From Candidatus Gastranaerophilales bacterium (GTDB lineage Bacteria; Cyanobacteriota; Vampirovibrionia; Gastranaerophilales; Gastranaerophilaceae), in contig CAADWU010000136.1 in NCBI GenBank assembly GCA_900752845.1, positions 1 to 25,418 on the forward strand: 25,418 bases of DNA, written 5' to 3'. The notes under the pieces are model-generated. The model did no database searches, was not told the origin of the DNA, and was given only the letters and a program-made list of their open reading frames with translations. Each line of letters opens with the position of its first letter. Position 1 is the stretch's first letter. Positions 7,217 through 14,288 of this stretch are shown one piece after another. The position numbers and the translations under genes were made by a program.

Positions 7217-9169
7217 TTATTTAAATATCCACCAGCCTTTACGCTTTTTCGACGGTTGAATTTGCGGTTGAGGTTGATACATTTGTCTGCCTCTTAGAGG
7301 TGAATGTTGTGCAAATACGCTTGTGGAAAGTGTGTTTACATATTTATTATTAAGGTGTGCATAGTCAAATAATATTACTCCGTTAGCATTTACTTTTCTG
7401 GCTTCGTGAATTTGTCTGATTAAATCTTCATCTGTTCCGCTCATAAATGTTACAAATAAACCTGCATAAAAGTCAGTGTTTGGTGATTTAACTTTCAAAA
7501 CATCCTGCATCATTTGATTAGCCATTTTAGAATCGCAGGTTAAGAATAAAGGAGTGAATGCATTTAAATAATTGCGTGTAGTCCATGTTTTCCAGTCCTG
7601 CTGTTTATTATCAAGCGCAGCTTGCCTGTCAGGGAAAATAACCGCACTTATGTATGTATTTGACCTTCTGCCCTGTTCGCCAATTTTTTTTACCATAGCG
7701 GTAACTTTTTCACGTCTGTAATTGTTCCATTCAAGCCATAGAGGATCAGATTTTACTAAATCAATAGGATCTACGCCGAAAATACTTTTGAAGTCGTTTC
7801 TTGCATATTCTGTATATCCCCAGCTTGCTGCTTCACTTGTTCCGACATTGTTAGGGTATCTTATGTAATCTATATTTATACCGTCAGGTTTGTATCTTGT
7901 TATAATTTCATCGGTTAATTTCAATAAGAAGTCCTGAACATACGGGTTTGCAGGGTCTAAGAAATAACCGTTATGTTCTGATGCCGATTTAGACGGCAGA
8001 GTTGATGCGTAATCTTTTTTGGTTTTATTTCCCCAAGAAGGATTTTTGGCAAGTATGCTGTTGGGATTATCGTTTGGCGATTGATTTCCTGCATAAAATG
8101 TTTCAAACCAGGTATGAACTTTTATACCTCGTTTATGTGCTTCTCTTATCCAAATTTCAAGAGGATCAATCCCTGTAAATTTTTCGTATTGAGGTGTGAA
8201 ACCGTAAGCCATCATGGTTTTGCTCGGGAATATTGTTTTTCCATGAAAATAGGTTTCAATAAATACGTTATCTATTCCTGTCTGCTGTAATCTGTTGAGA
8301 GTAGCAATGATTTCTGCTTCGCTTGTTTCTGTCGGTCTGAGCCATATACCTTTCAGTTCGCCTTTTTTATATGGTACAACACTTTTTATGGCATCATTTG
8401 AAGCTTCAATTGCAAGTTTTGAATATTTTTGAACTTCGTCAGGATTTTTTCTTGCTTTTTTTAAATAATCTTTTGCATCATTAATATAACTGTTTGGAAG
8501 TTTCCAATTATAATCAGGACTGATTGCACGATAATAGCTAAGCATTTGTTCAGCTTCAGAGATTTTCTTTTCAGATTCAAAAATATAACTTTCTGAAGTT
8601 GTATAAGTATATACAAGGTTTGCTGATCTGTCGATATAAATTTTTGTGCCTACTTTTATGCTTGTATTCATCCAAGTTTTAGCTTTTCCATGACCGCTAA
8701 TTACAATACCGTTGGGAGGAATTAAGGAATCTGCTCCTGAAAGTTCTGTAACCGTATTATTTTCTACAACAGCTTCTGCACCAAATTCATTTGTATTAGT
8801 TCTTGGTCCATAACTTGGTGTGTAGATAACAAGCTGATTTATACCTCTGGCACCGGGAAGGTAACTTCCGCTTCTGTTAGTATAAGCTGTAGGATCAATG
8901 GCATTAATCCATGCTTTTGTGTAGCTGAATAATACTTCGCCTTTAGCAAGCTGATAAGGTTTAAAAACGGGAGCAATTTCTTCAGGTATAACCAAATTCA
9001 TTTCAGTATTATCAAGGCACGTCGAAGGTTCTGTAATAACAGTCTGTTGCTGTTCCGTTAATGCAGGTTTTCTTCTGGCTGTCAAAAGAGGTGATATCTC
9101 ATCAGCCATACAATTTGCAGCTGTTATAGCCATTACTGCAAATGCTGTTATTATGTGTTTAAGTCTCAT
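7217..9169 (-). CDS. exported family 10 glycosidase-like protein (GHL10, DUF187)
   Basis: Predicted secreted or periplasmic carbohydrate-active enzyme, 650 aa. Residues 1-22 form a signal peptide (MRLKH, then a hydrophobic run, Cys20, AD). Residues about 75-180 resemble the region found before GHL10 domains in cyanobacterial proteins, with NQLVIYTPSYG and PPNGIVISGHGKA. The GHL10 TIM-barrel-like domain starts at ELKGIWLRP (about 271) and includes FIETYFHG, VHTWFETFYAG, LDPANPYV and GINIDYIRYPN, the usual substrate-site segments. The natural substrate of this family is unclear. I chose the ATG at 9169 because AGGAGG lies seven bases upstream and a signal peptide follows; the longer frame from 9214 overlaps the TPR gene. 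The gene is 7 bases after the TPR gene and ends before a strong terminator. Confidence 0.85.
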   Translation of the reverse strand: MRLKHIITAFAVMAITAANCMADEISPLLTARRKPALTEQQQTVITEPSTCLDNTEMNLVIPEEIAPVFKPYQLAKGEVLFSYTKAWINAIDPTAYTNRSGSYLPGARGINQLVIYTPSYGPRTNTNEFGAEAVVENNTVTELSGADSLIPPNGIVISGHGKAKTWMNTSIKVGTKIYIDRSANLVYTYTTSESYIFESEKKISEAEQMLSYYRAISPDYNWKLPNSYINDAKDYLKKARKNPDEVQKYSKLAIEASNDAIKSVVPYKKGELKGIWLRPTETSEAEIIATLNRLQQTGIDNVFIETYFHGKTIFPSKTMMAYGFTPQYEKFTGIDPLEIWIREAHKRGIKVHTWFETFYAGNQSPNDNPNSILAKNPSWGNKTKKDYASTLPSKSASEHNGYFLDPANPYVQDFLLKLTDEIITRYKPDGINIDYIRYPNNVGTSEAASWGYTEYARNDFKSIFGVDPIDLVKSDPLWLEWNNYRREKVTAMVKKIGEQGRRSNTYISAVIFPDRQAALDNKQQDWKTWTTRNYLNAFTPLFLTCDSKMANQMMQDVLKVKSPNTDFYAGLFVTFMSGTDEDLIRQIHEARKVNANGVILFDYAHLNNKYVNTLSTSVFAQHSPLRGRQMYQPQPQIQPSKKRKGWWIFK

Positions 9170-9176
9170 TTTCCTC

Positions 9177-9839
9177 CTACTCCCCGATAAAATGATAATA
9201 TTCTGACTTGTCATAATTTAACCCGTTTATTTCATTTATTTTTTGTTGTAATTCTACAGCGTTCGGGTTCAATGAATATGATACCTCATAAAACTTTTTT
9301 GCGTTAACTAAATCCGCAAATTTTTCATAAATTGTTGCAAGTCTTAAATTTAAATCATAGCGATTGTTTAATCCGTTGTTGTATGCAATGTTATAATAAC
9401 GCAATGCTCTTTTGTAATCATTTCTTTTAAAGTAAAACTCGCCAAAATAAAAATTGGCATAAGGATTATTTGAATCAAGGTTTGTAGCCTTGTAAAAATA
9501 TTCTTTTGCCAATCTGTTATGATTTTTTTCGTCGTAAATACGTGCAAGTTGTATATATGGCTTAATTTGTGAGTAATCTATTTTTGTCAGAACATAATAT
9601 TTGCTCATAGCAGCATTCAAATATTCTTCTTTAAAAAGTTCATCAGAAGAAGACTGAAATTTATCAAAATATTCATCTGCTTCTTTTTGAATTGCAGCTG
9701 AATTTAACTTTGAATAGTCAAATAATACGGAGTTGTACTCCAAATATCCTGACTGAGCACCATAAGCAGCACTGAAAGAAAGTAATAATAAAGTTATAAA
9801 CAGAGCGGATACTTTATCAAATACTCTACAGGTCTTCAT
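9177..9839 (-). CDS. exported TPR-repeat protein
   Basis: Tetratricopeptide-repeat protein with an N-terminal signal peptide or anchor. Starting at the ATG at 9839 (220 aa) gives MKTCRVFDK followed by a hydrophobic run ending near SAAYGAQ, a clean export signal; an ATG at 9863 would add eight residues. Neither start has a good Shine-Dalgarno, and both lie inside the upstream gene, so translational coupling is likely. The C-terminal half holds three or more TPR units, for example YIQLARIYDEKNHNRLAKEY and YANFYFGEFYFKRNDYKRAL. TPR arrays bind proteins or scaffold envelope complexes. It lies between a small exported unknown and the glycosidase-like gene, which suggests a shared envelope task that I cannot name. 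Confidence 0.8.
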   Translation of the reverse strand: MKTCRVFDKVSALFITLLLLSFSAAYGAQSGYLEYNSVLFDYSKLNSAAIQKEADEYFDKFQSSSDELFKEEYLNAAMSKYYVLTKIDYSQIKPYIQLARIYDEKNHNRLAKEYFYKATNLDSNNPYANFYFGEFYFKRNDYKRALRYYNIAYNNGLNNRYDLNLRLATIYEKFADLVNAKKFYEVSYSLNPNAVELQQKINEINGLNYDKSEYYHFIGE

Positions 9840-10146
9840 AGCTTGGAGCTGAATGAATTTCATGGTCGTTCATAAATGAATGATCATCAAGTGCCGGATC
9901 AATATACATTACAAATTTTCTAAACCATTTAACTAACGGTTGGTTATAATATTCGTGTTCAACAGGTTCGGTTAAAGGTTCTCCGTTAACTTGTGCTTTT
10001 GTTTTATTTATAACATTGATAGTTGATTGAGAATATCCATGATTTCTTAAATAAGCATCTGCCGAAGTATCTGATACGGTTAATTCTGCACAAGCCGGCA
10101 GGGCTGCAAAACCTATTAAACTTAAAATTAATAAAACTTTTTTCAT
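9826..10146 (-). CDS. small exported unknown protein
   Basis: I do not recognise this 106-aa protein. It starts with a signal peptide (MKKVLLILSLIGFAALPACAEL) with likely cleavage after CAE or ACA; LPAC is also reminiscent of a lipobox, so a lipoprotein is possible. The mature part is soluble and acidic, with LVKWFRKFVMYIDPAL in the middle and a His/Glu-rich end. I chose the ATG at 10146 because GAGGTGG lies just upstream; an in-frame GTG at 10152 falls within that binding site. It is the first gene of a three-gene minus-strand unit with a clear promoter at 10166-10193, and its 3' end overlaps the TPR gene. Confidence 0.7.
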   Translation of the reverse strand: MKKVLLILSLIGFAALPACAELTVSDTSADAYLRNHGYSQSTINVINKTKAQVNGEPLTEPVEHEYYNQPLVKWFRKFVMYIDPALDDHSFMNDHEIHSAPSYEDL

Positions 10147-10165
10147 TTCCACCTCTGTTTATAAC

Positions 10166-10193
10166 ATTATAGTACTTTTTATGAGTGTTACAA
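10166..10193 (-). promoter_or_regulatory. promoter of the exported-protein operon
   Basis: On the minus strand, TTGTAA (10193-10188), a 16-base spacer and TATAAT (10171-10166) precede the small exported protein gene. No terminator hairpin was seen between ispG and this promoter, so ispG transcripts might also read through. Confidence 0.6.
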
Positions 10194-10229
10194 AATTATT
10201 ATAATTTCTTTACATAAATAAATCATATA

Positions 10230-11285
10230 TTATTTGGATGATTTTGTTATAATTTCTTCCAACTTTTCAAGAAGCTGCTCTTCCGGTACTTTTGCTATAA
10301 TTTCGCCTTTTTTGAAAATGTAACCTTCATTAATTCCGCCTGCAATACCGAAGTCGGCATGTTTAGCTTCGCCGGGACCGTTAACGGCGCATCCCATTGT
10401 TGCTATTGTTATTGGTTCTTTAATATTTTTAAATCTTTCTTCAACTTTTTTGGCGAGTGCAATAAGGTCAATTTGTGTTCTTCCGCATGTAGGGCAGGAT
10501 ACAAAGTTAACCCCTTTTTCTCTTAAGCCTAAACTTTTTAAAATTTCAAAACCGGCACTGACTTCTTCAACAGGATTTTCTGTCAAAGAAACTCTGATTG
10601 TATCACCTATACCTTCTGCAAGAAGTGTTCCGAGCCCGACAGAAGATTTAATAAGACCTCCTCTTAAAGTCCCTGCTTCAGTTACTCCAAGATGCAGAGG
10701 GTATTGAATTTTTTCTGCTATTGAACGGTAAGCCTCAATTGTTGTTAAAACATCTGATGATTTTAATGAAACTTTAATAAGGTCAAAATCAAGGTCTTCT
10801 AAAATTTTTATGTGTCCCAGAGCACTTATAACCATTTTTTCTGATAAAGGAATGTCTTTATTCTGCAAATCTTTTTCCAAAGAACCGGCATTTACACCTA
10901 TTCTTATAGGTATTTGCTGTTGTTTTGCAAGTGCAACAACTTTTTCAACATTTTCTCTTTTTCCGATGTTTCCGGGATTTAATCTGAGTGCATTTATACC
11001 GTTATTTATACATTGGATTGCAAGTCTGTAATCAAAATGTATATCGGCAATTAAAGGAACAGGTGATTTTTTTACAATCTCTTTTATTGCATCTGCCGCA
11101 TCTTTATTTAATACTGCTAATCTTACAAGTTCACAGCCTTTTTCTGCCATTTCATTAATTTGGTTAAGGGTAACTTGCACATCACGTGTATCTGTATTGC
11201 ACATGGATTGGACACTTATTAAAGCTCCGTTACCTATTTTTACATTTCCTATTGTTAACTCTTTTGATTTTCTTCTTTTTATCAT
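10230..11285 (-). CDS. ispG: 4-hydroxy-3-methylbut-2-en-1-yl diphosphate synthase (flavodoxin/ferredoxin)
   Basis: IspG (GcpE), the 4Fe-4S enzyme that turns MEcPP into HMBPP in the MEP isoprenoid pathway. At 351 aa it is the compact bacterial form. The N-terminal TIM barrel (about 1-250) includes SVQSMCNTDTRD, DIHFDYRLA and LGVTEAGTLRGG. The C-terminal cluster-binding domain has Cys264 and Cys267 in VSCPTCGRT, Cys299 in MGCAVNGPGE and Glu306, the full ligand set. No Shine-Dalgarno is visible; an extended -10 box (TGA plus TAAAAT) ends six bases before the ATG, so a leaderless transcript is likely. It diverges from the phosphoesterase gene with only 40 bases between the two starts. Confidence 0.96.
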   Translation of the reverse strand: MIKRRKSKELTIGNVKIGNGALISVQSMCNTDTRDVQVTLNQINEMAEKGCELVRLAVLNKDAADAIKEIVKKSPVPLIADIHFDYRLAIQCINNGINALRLNPGNIGKRENVEKVVALAKQQQIPIRIGVNAGSLEKDLQNKDIPLSEKMVISALGHIKILEDLDFDLIKVSLKSSDVLTTIEAYRSIAEKIQYPLHLGVTEAGTLRGGLIKSSVGLGTLLAEGIGDTIRVSLTENPVEEVSAGFEILKSLGLREKGVNFVSCPTCGRTQIDLIALAKKVEERFKNIKEPITIATMGCAVNGPGEAKHADFGIAGGINEGYIFKKGEIIAKVPEEQLLEKLEEIITKSSK

Positions 11286-11300
11286 ATTATTATTTTATCA
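11286..11300 (-). promoter_or_regulatory. extended -10 box giving a probable leaderless ispG message
   Basis: The minus strand reads TGATAAAAT and then AATAAT directly before the ispG ATG. With a normal -10 to start distance, transcription would begin at or within a base or two of the start codon. Confidence 0.4.
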
Positions 11301-11325
11301 CAAAGAAGATATTAGGAGGTAATTA

Positions 11326-12060
11326 ATGAAAGTCGCAATAATTTCTGACATACATGGTAATTTTCAGGCTCTTGAAAGTGTATTGGATGATATGAAATCA
11401 AACCATGTTGAAAAAGTGTTTTGTCTCGGGGATTTGGCAATGGCAGGCCCGCAGCCGAGATTAATTATTGAACTGATATCTAAAAAGACTGATTGGACAG
11501 TTATTCAGGGAAATACAGATAAAATGATTGCTGATTTTTCACCGGAAATCATGGAAAATGTAAAAAATGTTTTTCCGATTATGGCAAATGCTCTTGCTGA
11601 TGATGTTTATTTTATAGAAGACGAAATGAAAAATTATCTTAAAAACTTACCTCCACAGAAAGAACTTACGGTAGAAGGTGTTAACGTGCTGCTTGTTCAT
11701 GGTTCTCCAAGACGTAACAATGAAGATATTCTGCCTGATTTGCCGATAAAAAAAGTTGAAGAAATGATAGAAAGCACTGATGCGGATGTAATCTTTTGCG
11801 GTCATACACATATTCCTTGCGGATATCAGACTAGCAAAAAACAGACTGTCGTTAACGTCGGCAGTGTAGGACGTCCGTTTACACAAAATCCGAAAGCTTG
11901 CTATGTTATTGCCGAGTTTCAAGACGGCGGCTTCTCTATCGAACACAGATTTGTAGATTACGACAAAGAAATGGCTGCAGATATTTTAAGGGCAAGAGGT
12001 TTTGAGGGGGCGGATAAGCTTGCTCAAATGTTAATTAATCCTTCTTCAAGACACCTTTAA
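11326..12060 (+). CDS. calcineurin-like metallophosphoesterase, YfcE/MJ0936 type
   Basis: Cytosolic metal-dependent phosphoesterase, 244 aa. All metal-binding motifs are present: SDIHGN (Asp8, His10), CLGDLA (Asp36), IQGNTD (Asn63), LLVHGSP (His125) and FCGHTHIP (His160, His162). NVGSVGRP is typical of the YfcE-like branch, whose members hydrolyse phosphodiesters such as cyclic nucleotides in vitro; the natural substrate is usually unknown. AGGAGG seven bases before the ATG sets the start. The promoter must lie in the 40-base gap or within the 5' end of ispG, where TTGATT (11264-11269) and TATTAT (11288-11293) are possible. The 3' end overlaps the facing unknown gene by 15 bases. Confidence 0.9.
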   Translation: MKVAIISDIHGNFQALESVLDDMKSNHVEKVFCLGDLAMAGPQPRLIIELISKKTDWTVIQGNTDKMIADFSPEIMENVKNVFPIMANALADDVYFIEDEMKNYLKNLPPQKELTVEGVNVLLVHGSPRRNNEDILPDLPIKKVEEMIESTDADVIFCGHTHIPCGYQTSKKQTVVNVGSVGRPFTQNPKACYVIAEFQDGGFSIEHRFVDYDKEMAADILRARGFEGADKLAQMLINPSSRHL

Positions 12061-12522
12061 TTCTTTTGTTGCATAATTTATCAATTCAGGAATGATTTCT
12101 TCATAAGCAGCAACATCTTTTACTTTGTTTGTTAACTGGTTATCTTCAAAGATTTGTCCCGAATTACTTATTGCACATTTTAAGTGTTTTGTCATATTAT
12201 CTTTTGCATAGCCTGAATATTGAACATAAAGAATTCTGTTTTCAGGATGATTTTTAGATGCAATAGCTGTTACGTGAAAAGTTTGAACATCAGGTTTATC
12301 AAATTTATATAATTTATTTAGTTGCAATTTTTGAGCAAATTCTCTGATAAGCTCTGTGCTTTCTGATGATAATTTGATTTTTGGTATTTTGGTGCCGGTA
12401 AAACTTACACTGTCACAACTTTGAGTTTGAGCAGGTTTAGAGTAAATTGCATTATTATTTCTATAATTTTGAGCTACAGTATTACATCGGGTAAAATTTA
12501 TATTTCGAACTGAGGTAATCAT
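12046..12522 (-). CDS. unknown soluble protein with an N-terminal SVSFTGT motif
   Basis: I do not recognise this protein. From the ATG at 12522 it has 158 aa. The first 35 residues are Asn/Thr-rich and low in complexity, followed by the short motif SVSFTGT and then a compact alpha/beta-looking region (about 50-158). A similar short motif (CVFKGTE) occurs near the N terminus of the unrelated 92-aa protein at 19318. The frame extends to an ATG at 12552, but that has no ribosome binding site and falls in promoter-like sequence (GATAAT); the ATG at 12522 has AAGG and GGAAG nearby, so I prefer it. No catalytic motif, membrane segment or signal peptide is visible. The end overlaps the phosphoesterase gene by 15 bases. 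Confidence 0.6.
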   Translation of the reverse strand: MITSVRNINFTRCNTVAQNYRNNNAIYSKPAQTQSCDSVSFTGTKIPKIKLSSESTELIREFAQKLQLNKLYKFDKPDVQTFHVTAIASKNHPENRILYVQYSGYAKDNMTKHLKCAISNSGQIFEDNQLTNKVKDVAAYEEIIPELINYATKELKVS

Positions 12523-12631
12523 GCTTCCAGCCTTTCTGATTTTGATTATCATATTATTAAATCGTAAACAAAATTTTTTTTGCTATATAAATTTTAAAAA
12601 GTTTACAATTCTCTTAAAATATACCTTATTT

Positions 12632-12659
12632 TTGCCAAAATTCATGTTTGTGATAGTAT
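12632..12659 (+). promoter_or_regulatory. promoter of the heptose-kinase-like operon
   Basis: TTGCCA (12632-12637), 16-base spacer, then TAGTAT (12654-12659) preceded by an extended TGA. It lies 24 bases upstream of the ATG at 12684 and would drive the three-gene unit 12684-15600. Confidence 0.5.
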
Positions 12660-12683
12660 TTTTTTATACAAGGAAGTTTTTTT

Positions 12684-13688
12684 ATGTATATTAATAAAGA
12701 ACAATTAGTTTCTTATATTAAAAAATTGTATGAACCAAAAGTTTTGGTTATAGGTGATTTAGCTATTGATGAAATGATTTACGGCGATGCGGAAAGAATT
12801 TCTCGTGAAGCTCCCGTACTGATTTTACTTCATTCTGATACAAAATTAATCCTTGGAGCTGCTTCAAATGCTGCACATAACGTTTCTACGCTAAATGACG
12901 GAAAAGTTAGTGTTATAGGTGTTTGCGGCGATGATTTCCAGGCAGGTCAGCTTAGAGAAACGTTTGAAAAAGCAAAGGTTAATTGCGGAAGACTTGTTGT
13001 TGATCCTTCAAGAAAAACAACTACCAAAACACGTATTTCAGGTTCTATTACAACTTCCATTACACAGCAGATTGTGCGTATTGACAGACAAACAAATGCT
13101 TTACTCAGTCAGGAAATAGAAGAAGAAGTTTTAAAACAAATTGAAAGAGCTATCCCTGAACACGATGCAATAATTTTATCTGATTATCATATTGGAACTC
13201 TTACACCAAGAATAATTCAGGAAACAATAAGACTTGCAAATCAGCATAATAAGGTTATTGTTGTTGATGCTCAGAAAGATTTGGATACTTATAAAAATAT
13301 TACATCTATGACACCAAACCTTCCTGATACTCAAAAATCCGTTGGCTTCTTTATTAATAATGAAGAAGACTTAAAACGTGCAGGAGATAAATTACTGAAT
13401 GAAACAAATGCACGATCAATACTGATTACGTGCGGTGCAGATGGTATGTTTGTTACAAGACCTAACGGTAACTATACCAAAATTCCTGTTTTCAATAAAT
13501 CAGAAGTATTTGATGTTACGGGTGCAGGCGATACCGTTACTGCTGTTTATACACTTGCATTGGCAGCAGGGGCAGATCCTGCTTATGCAGCTATTATAGG
13601 AAATATTGCTGCAAGTATTGTAGTAAGACAGTTTGGATGTGCTACTACTACTGTTAATGAAATTTTGGATGCCGTTGAAAAACTGTAA
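12684..13688 (+). CDS. PfkB-family sugar kinase, RfaE domain I (heptose 7-phosphate kinase-like)
   Basis: Ribokinase/PfkB-fold kinase of 334 aa, most like domain I of RfaE/HldE, which phosphorylates D-glycero-D-manno-heptose 7-phosphate at C1 for LPS core synthesis. Visible motifs are VLVIGDLAIDEMIYG at the start, LGAASNAAHNV (58-67, the family substrate loop), ILSDYHIGTL and the anion-hole/catalytic VTGAGDT with Asp283 near the end. The nucleotidyltransferase domain II of bifunctional HldE is absent, so this is an HldA-like single-domain form or a kinase for a related sugar. AAGGAAG precedes the ATG. The next genes on the same strand (DUF4330 and an O-antigen-ligase-fold protein) fit an envelope-polysaccharide role. 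Confidence 0.85.
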   Translation: MYINKEQLVSYIKKLYEPKVLVIGDLAIDEMIYGDAERISREAPVLILLHSDTKLILGAASNAAHNVSTLNDGKVSVIGVCGDDFQAGQLRETFEKAKVNCGRLVVDPSRKTTTKTRISGSITTSITQQIVRIDRQTNALLSQEIEEEVLKQIERAIPEHDAIILSDYHIGTLTPRIIQETIRLANQHNKVIVVDAQKDLDTYKNITSMTPNLPDTQKSVGFFINNEEDLKRAGDKLLNETNARSILITCGADGMFVTRPNGNYTKIPVFNKSEVFDVTGAGDTVTAVYTLALAAGADPAYAAIIGNIAASIVVRQFGCATTTVNEILDAVEKL

Positions 13689-13721
13689 TCCGATTTTAAA
13701 TAATATTTATGGAGAGTTTTT

Positions 13722-14288
13722 ATGAACAAATTTTTAGAGCTATTAAAGAAAATTAAACCTGTTGATTTTATTGTTATTGCAGGTATTATTATTGCATTGA
13801 TTGTGGGATTTTTTACTTACAAGAATTTCAGACAAACCGCTGCTAAACAAATTGAAGCAACTTCTAAAATATCTTTTCAGGTATTTATCAGAGGTGTGAC
13901 ACTTACAGGAAATGATATCCCTTTAAAAGTAAATGAAAAAAGTTTTATCAGCATAAGAAATGTTCCTTATACTGATTTGGATATTCTAGATGTTAAAGCA
14001 GACAGAAAAAAAGTTGTTTTACCGGTTATTAACAACAAAAAAGTAATGGTTGTTGATGATGTATCACAAGCTTATATGTATGACGTTATCGTAACTTTAA
14101 CAGATACAGCAAAAATTACCAAAGACGGGGCAGTAGTAGGCGGTAACAAAATTAAAATGGGACTTCCGATTACGTTAGAAGGAAAAGATTATAAATTTAC
14201 AGGTACTGTATCAGATTTAAAAGTTATGCCTGTTACAAACGATGATAAGTTTCATAATTCAATAAATACAGATGACGATGTTCAATAA
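13722..14288 (+). CDS. DUF4330 membrane-anchored protein
   Basis: Protein of 188 aa that I assign to the DUF4330 family, common in cyanobacteria and of unknown function. A positively charged N terminus (MNKFLELLKKIKPVD) is followed by one membrane helix (about 16-33) and a beta-rich extracytoplasmic domain with no Cys. IKPVDFIVI at the start and the IPLKVNEK region are the parts I recognise. GGAGAG lies before the ATG. The 3' end overlaps the next gene by 17 bases, so the two are probably translationally coupled, and its gene partner suggests a role next to the polysaccharide or transport protein. Confidence 0.72.
   Translation: MNKFLELLKKIKPVDFIVIAGIIIALIVGFFTYKNFRQTAAKQIEATSKISFQVFIRGVTLTGNDIPLKVNEKSFISIRNVPYTDLDILDVKADRKKVVLPVINNKKVMVVDDVSQAYMYDVIVTLTDTAKITKDGAVVGGNKIKMGLPITLEGKDYKFTGTVSDLKVMPVTNDDKFHNSINTDDDVQ

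Noticed and set aside
9170..9214. Longer start of the glycosidase-like gene at 9214
   Set aside because: A perfect AGGAGG precedes the ATG at 9169, which begins a clean signal peptide; the longer form overlaps the TPR gene.
10194..10209. AT-rich palindrome between ispG and the exported-protein operon as a terminator
   Set aside because: It has no G-C pairs and no following T run in the ispG direction; such AT palindromes are expected by chance here.
10450..10707. Open frames antisense to ispG and to other genes
   Set aside because: They are shadows of strongly conserved genes on the other strand, with no binding sites or recognisable protein features.
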